This document shows, piece after piece, positions 45,101 to 58,188 of a DNA stretch of 64,000 nucleotides. The notes under the pieces are model-generated. The model worked only from the letters and a program-made list of their open reading frames with translations, had not been told where the DNA came from and did not search any database. This DNA is from Byssothecium circinans (taxonomy: Eukaryota; Ascomycota; Dothideomycetes; Pleosporales; Massarinaceae). The position numbers and the translations under genes were made by a program. Where the stretch lies: positions 369,793-433,792 of the forward strand of contig ML977005.1 of the NCBI GenBank assembly GCA_010015675.1, in the 5' to 3' direction. Each line of letters begins with the position of its first letter. Position 1 is the stretch's first letter.

Positions 45101-48100
45101 GATACGTCCACTACGCACGTAAAGATCCTCCTGCCAAGCGGACCCTGAATATGCGCCAAAGTATTGAAAGCAGTGCCTACTGCAGTGTCACCCAGTCCCC
45201 AGTCTGCCTGGTAAATAGGAAGCCATGCCGCAGCCCACCCTCGTATGGTAAAAAGCAGCGGTCGGGTCTAGTTCTCGATAGCGTAGTTATCCGTCAAGCA
45301 TGGAGATCTGCGTTGCTTACGTGCGCGCGTGTGGGAAATGCGGTGAAGGAAGCAGGGCTGCATTATTTGCCTTTACGCGCAATTGGCGTCTAGGCCTGTG
45401 GTTGTGGGTTGTGCGTTATGTGGGGTCATAGGTTAGTATCCCGGTTAGAGCTAGACCTATGGATGGGAAAGGAAAAAGAAGAAGAAGAAGGAAAGGAGTA
45501 GGCAATGCATTGAACAAGTTGTTGGGGATTGTTACGAAGAAAGCGCTTCGGCATTGCGCCTGGCGCTTCGCTGGAGAGGTGCTGAGCAGGTGATGATAGA
45601 TGAATGGTTTCGTGACCCGAAATACCCTACCCAACCCCCCACTCCACTCAGGAACTGCCAACAAATAAGACACGGGATGGTAATTCTCCGACGAGGAAGG
45701 TGATCGATGACTCGAAGAAGCCGCTCGAAGACGCCATACAACATCAGTATCAGTAATCTGATCACAAGGGACGATAATGCGAGGGGACGAGGGGGCGGGG
45801 AGGCGCGGTTCGGGATCGGGAGTATTGATGAAGAACAAACGAAGGGACGGCGACAAGAAACGAGACGTGAGAGACGGTTCTGATTGATGAGTATTGACAG
45901 AGAACGAATGGCGCAGTGCAGTTACCCCATGCACATTGAGGCTGAGATTCAGAAGCCGACCAATTCGACCCCATACCCGGCTGTCCAGATGACTCTCTGC
46001 AGACAGGCGCTAACGCTAAGGAAGATAAAAACTGCCAACGCATCAACCCCCTCGAGTGCTCCGTACACTTCTCGTGCCTCGAATACCGCTTCAGGACGTC
46101 CGAGAGGCACGGCTGACGGGATGGATGGATGGGTGGAGGCGCGGGTGCCTGGCAAGGATGAGCTTGGAGGGCGAGGGAGCAGGTGATGTGAGAAAATATG
46201 AACCCAAGTCGTGAATCGCGAATCGCGATGCGCGACAGATTAAAAAAGATGGGGGATGTGACGGATGACTGGTGACGGGAGACTTCGCGCGCGCAAAAGC
46301 TGAGGAAGACCTCAGACTCGTGGTCCAGCTGCGAGCGGGCTGAGTCCGGAGAATCAGGATCAGACTCAGAATCCGGGGCAGGATGCACTGATGGATAGGA
46401 GGCGATTGGGTAATGAATAATAATGATGAGATGAGGCGATGAAAATACCGGGGAAAATAGGCGACAGCGTTATTGTTGAGGAGGGTCAGCTGGTCGTTGG
46501 CGAAAAAGTTCGAAAAAGCGGAGTTTGAGGTGTGATGTGGAGGAGAACAGGGGGGAGAAGAGCGCAAGTGCAAGGCTGCCGTCTTCTCCTTCACTGTAAT
46601 AAGCATATTCCGTCAAGGCAGAGGGAAGTCGACCATCGTACTGTAGCTCACAGCGTATCGTAGAGACTACAGGCTCCAGGCTCCAGTTTCACAGATACTT
46701 GACCCGACCTGACGCATAAGGCTGAAGATTAATCTTTTTAGCTTCGAGTCCATCACATCACTAGTGACTGGTCGACGCGCCGGATCCACGCTGCGCTCGC
46801 CACGCTGCACGAAAGCACATACATGGCACACACATCTCACATCTCAGCAAACACCTAGGGCCCCCTAGAGGAGGATCATTTTACTGCTGCCATGTAAAAC
46901 ATTACACTGCTCCCCTACCGGCCCGACACAGATAGTTGCTCTCATCCCCTCGAGATACATAAAGCAAAACACCCAGTTATAGTTATCCTTATACATATCT
47001 AAAGTACAAAATAAAATCATCAATCCCATAGTGACCGTACTATTCCCCCAGCCAGTCAGCCAATGTACTGTACATGCCGAGCAACCCCCACGCCACCATA
47101 GCAAGAAGCCGCAATACCATGGTAACCTCCAAAACACAATCAATCAATAGCCATCTAAACAATAACCCCCCATTCGAAACAAACCAAACCGTGCCAAACA
47201 AAAGCACACGGGAATTATAAGCCCCCTCTTCTTCCAGAGTCGGTTTGGATTGCGGTTTGGATTGGGTTTGGGTTGCTGAGGGTTGCGGGTTGCGGGTTGT
47301 CCTTCTCCGAAAGAGCGGTAAGAGCGGTAAGAGCAGCTGCTCCCATCCTCCTAACCCATCCCATCCCATCCCAGATCCAAACAGAGAGCCTTAAGCCTCG
47401 AGCCTTTAAGCCTTGCTGCGCATGACACCCACGCAGCACACATTATTCAGTCAAGTGGCTCCGTTGCTCACCGGTACGGTGCCGGTGCCGTGCTGTGTAT
47501 TATCCGTCGCAATCACCCTACCCCTCAACAAAGCAAGTAAAAAAAGGGTCACGAATCGCAACAAGTCCCGCGTGGTTGAAAAAAGATCCGCTAAATTGTT
47601 TTTGTTTTTCGGGGGGCTTCGTATTAAACTACCGAAAGTGGTCACCTTGCTATCTGAATGAGGTAGGCGAGGTACATAGGTGAAATGCTATCATGACTCG
47701 CCATTCCACTCCATCACCGCTCTCTCTCTCCCCACACCCGACTCCCACGCTTCGCTGTCCCGCTTCCCCCTCCCCCCACCCTGCTACCCCTGCCTGCCCA
47801 TCTGAGGGTATAGTTTGGACCAAGCTCGTAATCACAGAGCTTTCATCGTGAATAAAAGTACAGTGTAGAGTAATAGTACAGAACCAGAACGAGGTTTAGT
47901 ACTCGACAGATAGAAGAAAGAATTTCAGAGCGGCCCTCCAGACCACCGCAGGCGCGAGCCCGATGCTTCCTTGTAGTCGAACGTTGAACTGGAATAAGTC
48001 GCCCGACAAGAAAAAGTAGTCCCGTTGGCGATGAATGGTATTATGGTCAGAAAAAGAAACTCGTAGCCTCGTAGGCAATCTCGATGCCCATGGTATCAAA

Positions 48101-48243
48101 TAGATTTTTGGGTAGGGAAAGCATTAAACCCGTAGTCATACCCAGTTAAAGCAGAAGGGAAAATAAACGCAAAACGCCTGGGTCCCAATGCGGTTTCCCC
48201 ATAAATGCCGCTGAATGTGCAAGTGCTGAAAGAATGAGGCGGA
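39101..48243. other. 9-kb gene-poor region of ordinary GC content
   Basis: I examined all frames of 60 codons or more here and find no domain, signal peptide plus mature protein, or intron-linked family pattern. It is not AT-rich, so it is not a RIP-degraded island. It contains scattered simple repeats, such as TTCCCC copies at 42140-42174, and recurrent TGTAC/GTACA palindromes (45013-45022, 47063-47075). It may hold long untranslated regions, non-coding transcripts or genes too divergent to recognise. Confidence 0.5.
42140..42174. repeat. TTCCCC hexamer repeat
   Basis: About six copies of CTTCCC in tandem. A microsatellite with a purine/pyrimidine strand bias. Confidence 0.8.
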
Positions 48244-50114
48244 TCACCAGCCCTTTTGATGGTACTCTTGGAGTCCTTGGTCGAAATAGTCGTTATATGA
48301 GTTGTTGTTTTTGGTCGCGTCCTTGAATGTGGTCGACTTGATTACGTTGGGCGCGACGCTTTTTTGCGGGATGGTTTCCATGCCTTTGATGTCGTTGGTG
48401 GTCATGGCCCTTCGCAGCGCCGGAATGGATGCTGCGCTCTGTACCCGCTTGTTGACCGCGTTGATGGCGGAGTTCTTTTGCTGCCGTTCCCAGAGCAGAT
48501 TTTGTCGGAGTGATTGTGTGAGCTCCGTCTGTAGCATGTTGCGACGAGTGGTCCGCGGAGACAACATGGGCGGGTGTACATTGGATGTGGTCATGATGAT
48601 GGGCTTGGAGCGGGGAACTTGTGGCCTCATCATCAGGCCGCTGTCCTCCTGGGGGGAGTTACCAGTAGATGGACCGTTGGGGGTGGTTGTTCGCGATCTG
48701 CGAATGGCAGGCTGCGAGCGAGAAGCTGCATTCTGGAGTGCCTGGGCGCGATCACCCTGATGCATCATCGTCGTTAGAAGGGAGCGCCTCGAGACCAGAT
48801 TGGGCTTGGAATCTACGCGCGGGAACATGGGCCTTTCATCCACGCTGGCAGCAGGCCCACTTTCTTCGTTCTCGTTCTCGTTATCGTCTTCCCAATCTTC
48901 GTCGTCGTCAGAGTCTTCTTCCTCAATGGCGTTGTCATCCGACTCCTCTTCACTGTCGCTCTCAATGGCGCTCTCGGCGGCGTTCTCGCTCTCTTCGGAG
49001 GTGATGTCGTGGATGGTACGAGTCGCAACCTCGTTTTTGAAGGAAGCCGTCTTCTTGATGAGGCCCGCCTTCTTGAGGTTGTCGGACAATGAGCTGCGCT
49101 TCGCTAGTGACCACGCCTCTAGAGAGCTGCTGTTGTCCTCGTCTGAAGAGCCACCGAGCGTGAACATGGGCTGCTTCTTCTTAACCGGCTCTGCCTTGGT
49201 GGGAGGAGCAGGACGCAGAGGGAAGCCGTTCTTGAGGATGGGCGTGGGGTTGAGATTCGTGCTGGAGCGGACAGAGGTGGAAATCCTTCCGAGATCGAAG
49301 CCATGGACGACGCTGTGTGAGCTCATGTCGGTGGAGGTGCTAACATCAGATCCGGCAGGCGGGCTCGTGGCGTCGCTGCCCATTGTGGTCGCAACGGTGG
49401 AGGTGGAGTCCTGGATGTAGCGAGCAGGCGTGGAAGTCGGTGGAGGCGAGGTGGGCCGTGGAGTAATGTCTGCGATCTTCGTCTCGACTACGGGCGGGGC
49501 GAGCTGGGCTGGGAGGGGGGAGAGCGGCTCGATGGCGCGTTTTTCCTGTATTGAGTTGACGACCTTTTCCAGGTCGATTGGGGTGATGTGCTTGCCACGG
49601 GGCTGGCTGTTGGCGGAGTCGTGGCGACGGAGGTCAGGACGCGACAAGCTGCTGGATCGGGTAGTCGCCGTCACAGCGCTTTCCGAGGCAGAATCGTCCG
49701 AGGCAACGCTGGAGGACAGCTCTGGGGGCTCGATGCTGTGTGAGCGGTCGAATGACCACTTTGAGTTGGCGGTGTAGACTGGGAGGCAGCACTGCGTCTC
49801 TCTTCCCCACAGCCGCCATGCGAGGTTCTCGTAGCGGTGACCGTCTGGGCCGAGAACGGGCGAGCACGTTTTTAGGACTGTACAGCACTGTGGTCAGTGG
49901 CAAGAACGAGAGAAGGCACGACTAGGGCGGCGGCGGCAACAATGATATGAAAGCCGTGGCCAGCATCTGAAAGGCGGGGCCGAAAGAAATAGAAATGGAG
50001 CAGAGAAGACTCACCCGACCACAGGCCGTACAGATTCTCGGGATTCCGTGTCTCAATGGTGCGCATGGATTCGTGCTCGACGCGCACAATGGGGCGCTCG
50101 GAGTGAAGAGGCAT
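48244..50114 (-). CDS. DUF1752/DUF3295 protein (areA GATA-like domain), putative regulator
   Basis: Exons 50114-50015 and 49877-48244 (137-bp intron) give 577 aa. The N-terminus has the fungal DUF1752 pattern, named for similarity to part of nitrogen regulator AreA: NPENLYGLWS, then YENLAWRLWG. The body is disordered, rich in Ser and Thr, with FTLGGSSDEDNSS, a long acidic run (about 290-340) and the DUF3295 end containing TRRNMLQTELTQSLRQNLLWERQQ. Fungal proteins of this type are thought to act in signalling or nutrient regulation, but no biochemical role is known to me. The acceptor used is GTACAG at 49878; an AG 10 bp upstream breaks the frame. It is the only gene in about 23 kb. Confidence 0.85.
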
Positions 50115-50627
50115 CGCTGCTGGGCCGTTGCGGGCGCGGCGGTGGTGATATGTGGTCTGGAGGTGGGCGGGTGGTGTTGGCCGTTTTCGTCAAAGCGATA
50201 TCAATTGCGTCAGTCGGGCAGATTGGCTGCCGACACGAAGAGCGGCCTGGTCAACACCGAGCGGCGGCGAACATAGCAGTAGTAGTGATACGGCAGGTGG
50301 ACGAGGAGAGGGGTGCGAGGAGACGGCGGACCAGAGGGAGGGAATGGGATGGGAATGGAAGGGGAATGGGAATGGGAATGTGTGTGCAGGCGTCGCAGGT
50401 GCAGCGGATGCGGGCAACACACAACACACGCGGGTCGGTAGCGGTGATATATGGGTACGACGCTCTCGTAGCGCAAGTTGCAAGTCACCACGGGGAACGG
50501 GGGGGCCAGCGCCGACACAGTCCAGCGCGCGTCCAAGCGTGAGCATTTGACCAGCCGACCAGGATGCGTTCTGAAGCCCGTTTAGTGCCCCCGGTAGCAG
50601 CAGAGCAGTAGCGCAGTAGCAGCAGCT

Positions 50628-50656
50628 GGGCAGGGCAGGGCAGGGCAGGGCAGGGC
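50628..50656. repeat. GGGCA pentamer repeat
   Basis: About five to six tandem copies of GGGCA, roughly 510 bp upstream of the DUF1752 start codon. Confidence 0.8.
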
Positions 50657-53600
50657 CAGCACTGACGGTGAGGCGTTTGCAGGGGGTCAAATCCGCTCAG
50701 ACGGTCGACGAATATGCACCGCGGCTACGGCTGGCTGTATTATTGCTGTGCAGTGTGCAGTGGTAGTGGCACTGAGTCCACCCACTCTGGAGCCGTCGCC
50801 CGTGGTCTACTGAGAACGCTGCCGCTACGCCGACCAGCTCCTGTATATTGCCAATGCCAATTGCGCGGCAGCGGCTCGTCCACGGCTCCTCCATGGCTGT
50901 CTGCTCTCGACGGCCGACGACTCACGACTCATGCCTTGAGTCGTCGTCGGCCACTGGACCGCCATGTCACCGAGTTCGCCCTCACGCACTGTTGTCACCG
51001 CTGTATGTATCACCTGTATCACCTGTATCACGCTCCATGACACTTCATCCAGACTGGATCCGCTCTCCCCGCGTGGCAGAGCCCTGCGGGCCTGTCCAAG
51101 TTCAAACACACTCGCCGTCTGGGCGTGGGGAGAGGGGAGAGCACATGATGGAGCACCGTGCCCCAACCTCGTCCTCTCCCTCTTCCAGAACGAACGTTTG
51201 AAAGAGCCCAACTGACTCGCTCTGTTGCTGGAGTCAATTCGAGTAATGAGTATCGACCTCGCCGCTATGCTTTTCCCTTCTTCCGCCGGGATGTTCAGTC
51301 GCAACCACGGAGTACGCGCTGTATCATTATTATTGCTGGTTGCGGCTGGGGGAGCGGTCTGCCGAGGTGGGCACATGTCCAATGCCGATGTCGAACCGGG
51401 TCTCGACCGGTTCATTACAGAGATTCTGCCCACGCCCTCCTTACCCCTCTATTCAATCTTTCCGCCTTAGTCATGGCCGTATTCAATACGTCCATCCCAT
51501 GCGCCCTGTGCCCACTGCCCTGTGCAGTTTCGTCGCGGACAGATCTCCGAAGTCCCTGTCCGTCTAGCCGCATAGGGGCAACAGGGTCGGCAGTCCTCAC
51601 ACTCTCGCACAGACTGCCGGTGTTACTTCTGATTCCTGACTTCTGATCGGCAGGGTTGCTTCACCATCATTGATGCCCTCTCCTGAGCAGCACTCTGCAC
51701 GAAACCTCCCCTCCCGTGTCTCCTTCTGCAGCATCACATGGCCCTGGACACTCCAGCTTCAAGTTCAACGTCTCCGCTGGCAGTCAAGGAAACCTCTGCG
51801 TGCACTGGTGACAGGCCGCTTTGGGAGTTGGATCCCTCCCGTCACTCCCTTGTGAGAGGTATTCGGCCGTTAAAACGGAAAAACTACGACGGTATCGGCT
51901 TCCTCCGCGCTTGCCTCGATCCTATCGCGGCTTGCGAGTAGCTGCTAGTAGCACGTAGACGCGGCGTGCCATTGTTGGCCAGGTTCCAGTTCATGGCAGT
52001 GTCGCATGGGCAACGCACGAGGGGATCCTAGAAGCCACCTCATCCTGTCCATCGCATCGCTCTTCGGCTATCCATCTCGAGTCGCGGCCTGACCCTGAAT
52101 GGTCTTCAACCCAGAGTGCAAGGTGCTACGTGCTGCGTCGACGGTTTACAAAGCAAATTCTCGAGGTCAGCTGCGGGTCGGCGTCGAATCACCGCGCGGC
52201 AAGAAAACATCATGTGCAACGTCCCTTCTCCCGAATACGGCGTGAGGACTTGTTTCATGCGTTGTACAAATCTGCGAGATCACAACCTGTCGGCAATGCA
52301 TCCTCGCAGGCGACTGACGATCGCTACCATGTTCCGGGCTCGCCAGTCTTTGCACATGAGCTTCACGATAGACTCCACCGCAACGCCGCAGCTCGACACG
52401 CCTTGTTTAAACAGCACTCAATCACCTCGGGAACGTGATCAGGGTGCGCTGGCAAGCCGTTGACTCCTCACTTTTCTCCAAAGGTACTCGTGACAAGTCA
52501 GGGCTTGGATTTGTGTTTCACGGACCGTGGACCCGGAACAAATGTCGTGTGCCGTTCGTCTTCCCCACAATCCACAAATACCCGGTCGAGGAGATCACAG
52601 CACCCCATACATATGCCGCTCCTCCACTATGGGGCAGTGTCGGTCAACAAGCCACTCTTGCGCTGCGGTGCTGAACGATGAGACAGTACAGTTTCTCGTA
52701 TCGGGACCAGGAACTTTGGTCTTCTCCCCTCAGCTGATACTAACAAGCCTCAGACCAAAATCTATATATGGCCAAGGGACTTTGAATACCCCCAAAGATG
52801 CTGCGTACGGCATCTACATCTAACCTGCGAGGACAGTGCAGCACGGTGCCACTTCAAGTCCCCGGGGCTGTACTCATCCCAACTTCTTTCTCAACCCAAT
52901 CAGGAGAACTTATATTGAGACGTTGCTTTTGTCCCACGTCGGCGGCTCCGTCACCACACGAGAACTTGGACTATCACTCAGCTAAAGGGGAGGGATTCTA
53001 CGCCGTGGGATACCTCCGATGGCGGCTTGCGTGCTCCTCTGGCTGCGTCGCACAAGCGCGCCTCTTTCGCTGGATAATGCGAACTCTTCGCAGACTGAGG
53101 ATTATGTTGTCTTCAGACGGTAGGTCAGCAACGCTCGTTCAGACGTTCTTGTCGATATGGACACCCTATACCTAACCTAGTGCCGTTGGCCGTGTAGCAC
53201 ACGTTGCCTTCTGCCGTCAGCAGTGCTTGCTCTTTCCCGTCTTCCCGTCTTACTCTTAGGAGACTGACGCCGTAATAAATCCTCTGTATCATATCGGCCG
53301 AGAAGGCGTCAGATACGGGGCGATGATGGGGTGCCGTACCATGGACGGGAGCAGCCACTCTTTCATCCCACGTCCAAGCTGCATTCATTCTTTGTCCACA
53401 ACAAGCACACCACGACGGATCCAGCATCAGATGCGCACAGCTTCTTTTTATACCAAAGCATCTAAACAATCCCTCACCTGTCAAAATGCAAGGCCACATG
53501 GTTGCGATCATCTGGTCTGCAGGAGCCTGGGTACTCCCCACACCGCTTGCGCTGAACATGGGGAACACGGGGAACACGATTCACCCGCGAAGGCGGCGTA

Positions 53601-56600
53601 CGAGTGCCACACCACCGGACATTTTGGCGCCGCCTCCGGCCCGCCCGTCTGGTTGTGGCGCTGCGCTAAGGCTGCTTCAGGAACGGCACCTCTGCCGATG
53701 CACAAATCGCGTGGCTTGCAGACCCAGACCGCCATCCTCCACACGCACACGCACATGTGCTCTCGGTTGGCCGCAGTGGCTGTTCTCGTCGCCATGGCTT
53801 ATCTTTCCATCACTTCATCATCACTCACCTTCCTCTTGAAACTTTGCTGCTCACCTCACCCCACCGCATCGCATATCGCTTCACTTGTGTTCCCCACGCC
53901 TTCGCGCATTTATTATCAACATGTGTCAAATATAGAATGCGCTGTGCAACGTGGTCTTCACCCATCACCGCAAATCCCACTGTCCCATGATCCATCGTTC
54001 ATCACGAAATGCAACCCCCTCTTCACCGCGCAGCGCGTTTCAGCCACGGCCTCGCCCAAGGCATGAACCCGCTCGGCCCGACAGACCCTTTCCGAACGTT
54101 GCCATGCACCCGAGATTAGCTTTCCAGCCTCTTCTTGAAGATTACTTTCTGTTCTTGTCAGTCAGCTTTTGAATCATGTCAGGCGAACGGGGGGAACATG
54201 ATGCTGGCTTCCGCCCGCGCCCTTTTCTCCATTTCTCCTTTCCGCCCTTCATCCTGCGCGCGATTCAGTCTCTGTTCGAATCAAGCCCAAACAAGGATCT
54301 CTCGGTCTCGCACTTGTAAAGGGGCTGCGGAAAGATGTTCCGATGCGCTCGTGCAAATTTCGCACGATGAATCGCATCCGTTTCCCAGGCCACAGCCTCG
54401 GGCACCTGCTCCCAGACCCTCGCGTGGCTTCCCCAGCGCCAAGGATCCTCCTCGTCCCAGCCCAAATCGCGCGGCCACGAGAATGGCAGCTGCTTTCCCG
54501 CTCTCCTGGGCCTCGGACTGCTAGCATGAGGAGGGGCGGGAATGGAAATGCACGAGTAGTTCTTCCAGAACCACGGCTGCTTCAGTTCCACCACTCACGA
54601 CGGGATGTAATACGATTTTCTTCAGAAAAGGGCCATTCACCGAGACAAATGTTCGGAGTTCAGCGCGGCTCGGTCTGATAAAACCGTAGCCTTAATTCTA
54701 TTCGCACTTGCAAAGGTGGCTTTTACTTCACATGATTAGGCGAGAAAGCACAGAGTTTCATGGCTTTTTCCCTCGCGCAGAGCACGGAAAGGAAATAGGA
54801 TTCGAAGAACCAACGACGAGTCTCAAAAATCACATCGTCTCGAATACCAGGGGAGATGTTCATGTGCCCAAGCCCCATGCAGGGGTGGAGCAGGTCTGTG
54901 CGGCGTGGTTGTGGGCTCCCCCACGTGCTTATCATACACGGACTTTCCCAGGAACCGCAGGTGGGGAAGCAAGGCCCTCCGTCCACACGGCTCACGCATT
55001 GATGATGGATGGGATGCACATTTCAGAACAAACGTGCGATATTCCGAAGGAGGAGACGTCCCCGACCTCCACCAACACTTGCAATATTGCAGGCGTTGTA
55101 AGCGTTGCAACGCGGGCGTTCGCAGGATGCAGGACCGTGTCCTCCCTTAGGAAAGTCTAACGTCCACATGAGATCTGCCGCCTTCGACGTGGTTTTCTAG
55201 AAGATCCTTACCGTAACAAACCCCAGTCCTTACCTTCTTCATCGGGACCACATTACGTTCCGTACCAGACGCTCGGGGCGAGCGGTGAACTCTTCGTATT
55301 TCTCGAGGTCATTTTGTCTGATGACACTTGCTGTCATTTTTCCGCCATTGTTTGAACTTGTGAAGCATCGACACCGCCTCGCTCACGACGGTAAATAATA
55401 ACGCCCCTATTTTCCATCCTACCACTGGCGCTGGCAGCACGGCAGCACTGCTTACCTGTCAGCTGGAGTCCAGTAGAAGAGCACATTGTCTCGAGAGGTT
55501 TCACCGTTGTCGATGCGAACTACCCATCATCGTTTGGGTAAGATGGTCAGCTTGAGGCAGGGACTCGGATTCGATATTAACTGTCACCACCTCTCGGACA
55601 GCGAGTAGTGCGTTTTATAGGCCATGGCAGACGCAGTACCACACTGTCGGAATCTCTCACCTACATCTTCGGGTTCCATAATTACACAATAATGCGGCAG
55701 TGTGACGCAGCATAGTCAGCGCGTAGCCAGCGAAGGACGGACAGTTGGCCGGCTTCAGTTCGCACGGCGCAGCTGCAGTTTCGTAGGAGGAACGAGGAGT
55801 TCATGCACGCCGATAATTGAATCTTTCAGCACTCCAGTCCCATTCTTGTCTCTTCTGCATTCAGCGGTTACGGCGAGTTGCTACGTTCAAGCCATCATGA
55901 CTCTTTCCCATCTCCAAGGACGAAAAGCTGGTCAGCATGAACATCCATCCCTCACTTTGCGCGATCCTTCATCCTCTTACCTCGCAACGACCATACTCGG
56001 CCCGTAAACAGTCGGCAACTTCGGTACCACCAACACCATACAATGCTGCCAATCCGGTCCGAGTCCCATCAATCACTGTGGCAGACCGAAGCCGAGGAAT
56101 AATGTATGTACAGGGTAAATTACCCATTCAACCGTCCGGTCATCAAACACCCACCTACCACAACGATGCTCACCCCTCCCCTCCTCCGTTGCGAGCTTGA
56201 AAACTGGCATTAGCGAGCGCGCAATATGATTATGGTCACGTCGCTGGCTGGTGATTCGGCAGTGGAAGTTGCTACTAGGTATCAAAACGTCGTTATGTCC
56301 GTTCCAACGTCCGCCATGCACGTTCGATGTTTTGTGGTACTTGGTCGACCAGACGCCCTGAGAAGCTATAACACGCGTCGTAAGATCCTCCTAGGGATCA
56401 GGATCCTCCTTCAGTATCTAGCGTACCATTACCTCAGCACCAGCACCAACTCATCCGGTCAAACCCACCCACCCGTTGCCCGAACCGGTAACCTTCCGTC
56501 TCCTCCGGGCGCCTCCCCCATCCATCACCAGCCTAGATTCTCCGTGTTGATCTCGATTCTCACCCCGTCGAACGGCCATCCATTCCCGTCTCACATCTCT

Positions 56601-58149
56601 CTCTGTCTCGCGCTTCCTCCCCTCCCCGTCCGTCTTATGTCAGATCCAACAATCGACTGATGGGAATCACATGCGACCTGTCTGACTCTTAAGAGGCGTT
56701 GGATACGACACGAAAAGCTGGGCAGCTTACTCCAGTCTCTGGTGATCATTTACCATACCTTCTACGCCTCTCAGCCGTCAGGCGCAGGCGTCTAAACGGT
56801 GAGGGACGGAGCGAGATGTCGCAGCGTACCGACCCGTCCGTTCAAACGGATCGTTTTCCTCTTCCCCTCCCCAAATGCAGAGCAATGCAATGCAATAATG
56901 CAATTCCCCGGCCCCAATTGCTGACAAGTCCCAAGGCAACCCATCTGATGACCCCCCCTTTTGCGGCACATTTTACATTATTGGGACGTGTCGAATTGGA
57001 GCTGCGCAGCTCCAAGTGCCGGATTCTCTGGATGTTTCCCCGTCTCGTCTCGTCTCATCAGGGCGAACCCCCGGTCCCAGCTTTGCGGGGTGGCACATGG
57101 TCACGAGGGGCGGCCGTCTGTGTCCCTACCGTCTACCGCGGGTCCTGCCTTGTAGACTGCACCGACGACTCCCATGCATCCGGGTGGTTCAGTGTCTCGT
57201 TTTCTGAGCCGCGGTCTCGCGAGTCCCCGTGTGTGTAAATAGATGTCCTTTTTTTAACCGAGTATCAAGGCCAGACCAGACGCATATATGTAAATGTGCT
57301 GTACCGTGACCTGGGTCCCAAATATCACATGTCACATGTCACATCACATGCAGGGCCTTCTGCATCTACATCGTCTGCGTCTGGCATCTGACCGGTGCAC
57401 TGTACGGTACGGCACAGTACGGCGCGCCATGGTATAGAACCCCTTTTTTCCTTTCTTTCTCACATACATGCGTACATGCGTACAGCACCACGTATCCACC
57501 TACACGTTCCAGACCCTGCCCCCGCGCGCCTGTGTTTAATACAGAAACACGCAATCAATGTATTGTCCAAGTATGTACGCCCGCCGAATAGAAAACAAAA
57601 AAAAACCTCCTTGGAACTTGACTGTGAGGTGCTTACGCTGGTCGCGATGCTGCCTGCTGCCTGCTGCCTGCTGTCTGTTATAGGGGTTGGATAGTTAACA
57701 GAATCCTGTTATTGGTTTATCACATGTATGTATAGTAGGCCACCGTCGACGCCGCACACATACATGCGCGGCGAGACGAGAGGCCGCTGCTGACATGACC
57801 TGACATGACATGGCATGACCTGAGCATCAAAGGACCGAATGGAAAGTTTAAAGTGGGAAGAGTTGTAAATGTACTGTGCTGTACTGTACTGTCTTGAATT
57901 GAATGGACATACGGTGGTGGTGGTGGTGGGGAAGAGGTGGTGCGGGATCATTTATTATTTATCATTCGATATGGGAGTACGGGAAAAGGGAAGAGGGAAA
58001 GGGAAGAGGGGCGAGAAGAGAAGTCATGGGAAGAGAAGGGATGGGATGGGATGGGATAGGAGGGGAGGGGGGTGGGGGCGGAACAAGGAGTTTGTTTGTT
58101 TTTGTTTCTCTCCTCTTTTTGGGATCTCGTTGGTCGCTGTCGCTGTGGT

Positions 58150-58188
58150 TGGGGCTGGGAGCTGGGGCTGGGGCTGGGGCTGGGGCTG
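58150..58188. repeat. GGGGCT hexamer repeat
   Basis: About five near-exact copies of GGGGCT, with one broken copy near the left end, followed by GTATC repeats at about 58200-58218. G-rich on the plus strand. Confidence 0.75.

Noticed and set aside
45762..46388. 208-codon minus-strand frame
   Set aside because: No domain, biased Ser/Pro/His composition, competing frames on both strands, and no intron or promoter support.
53323..54066. 247-codon plus-strand frame
   Set aside because: Composition-biased, no domain or signal peptide, and other long frames overlap it on both strands.
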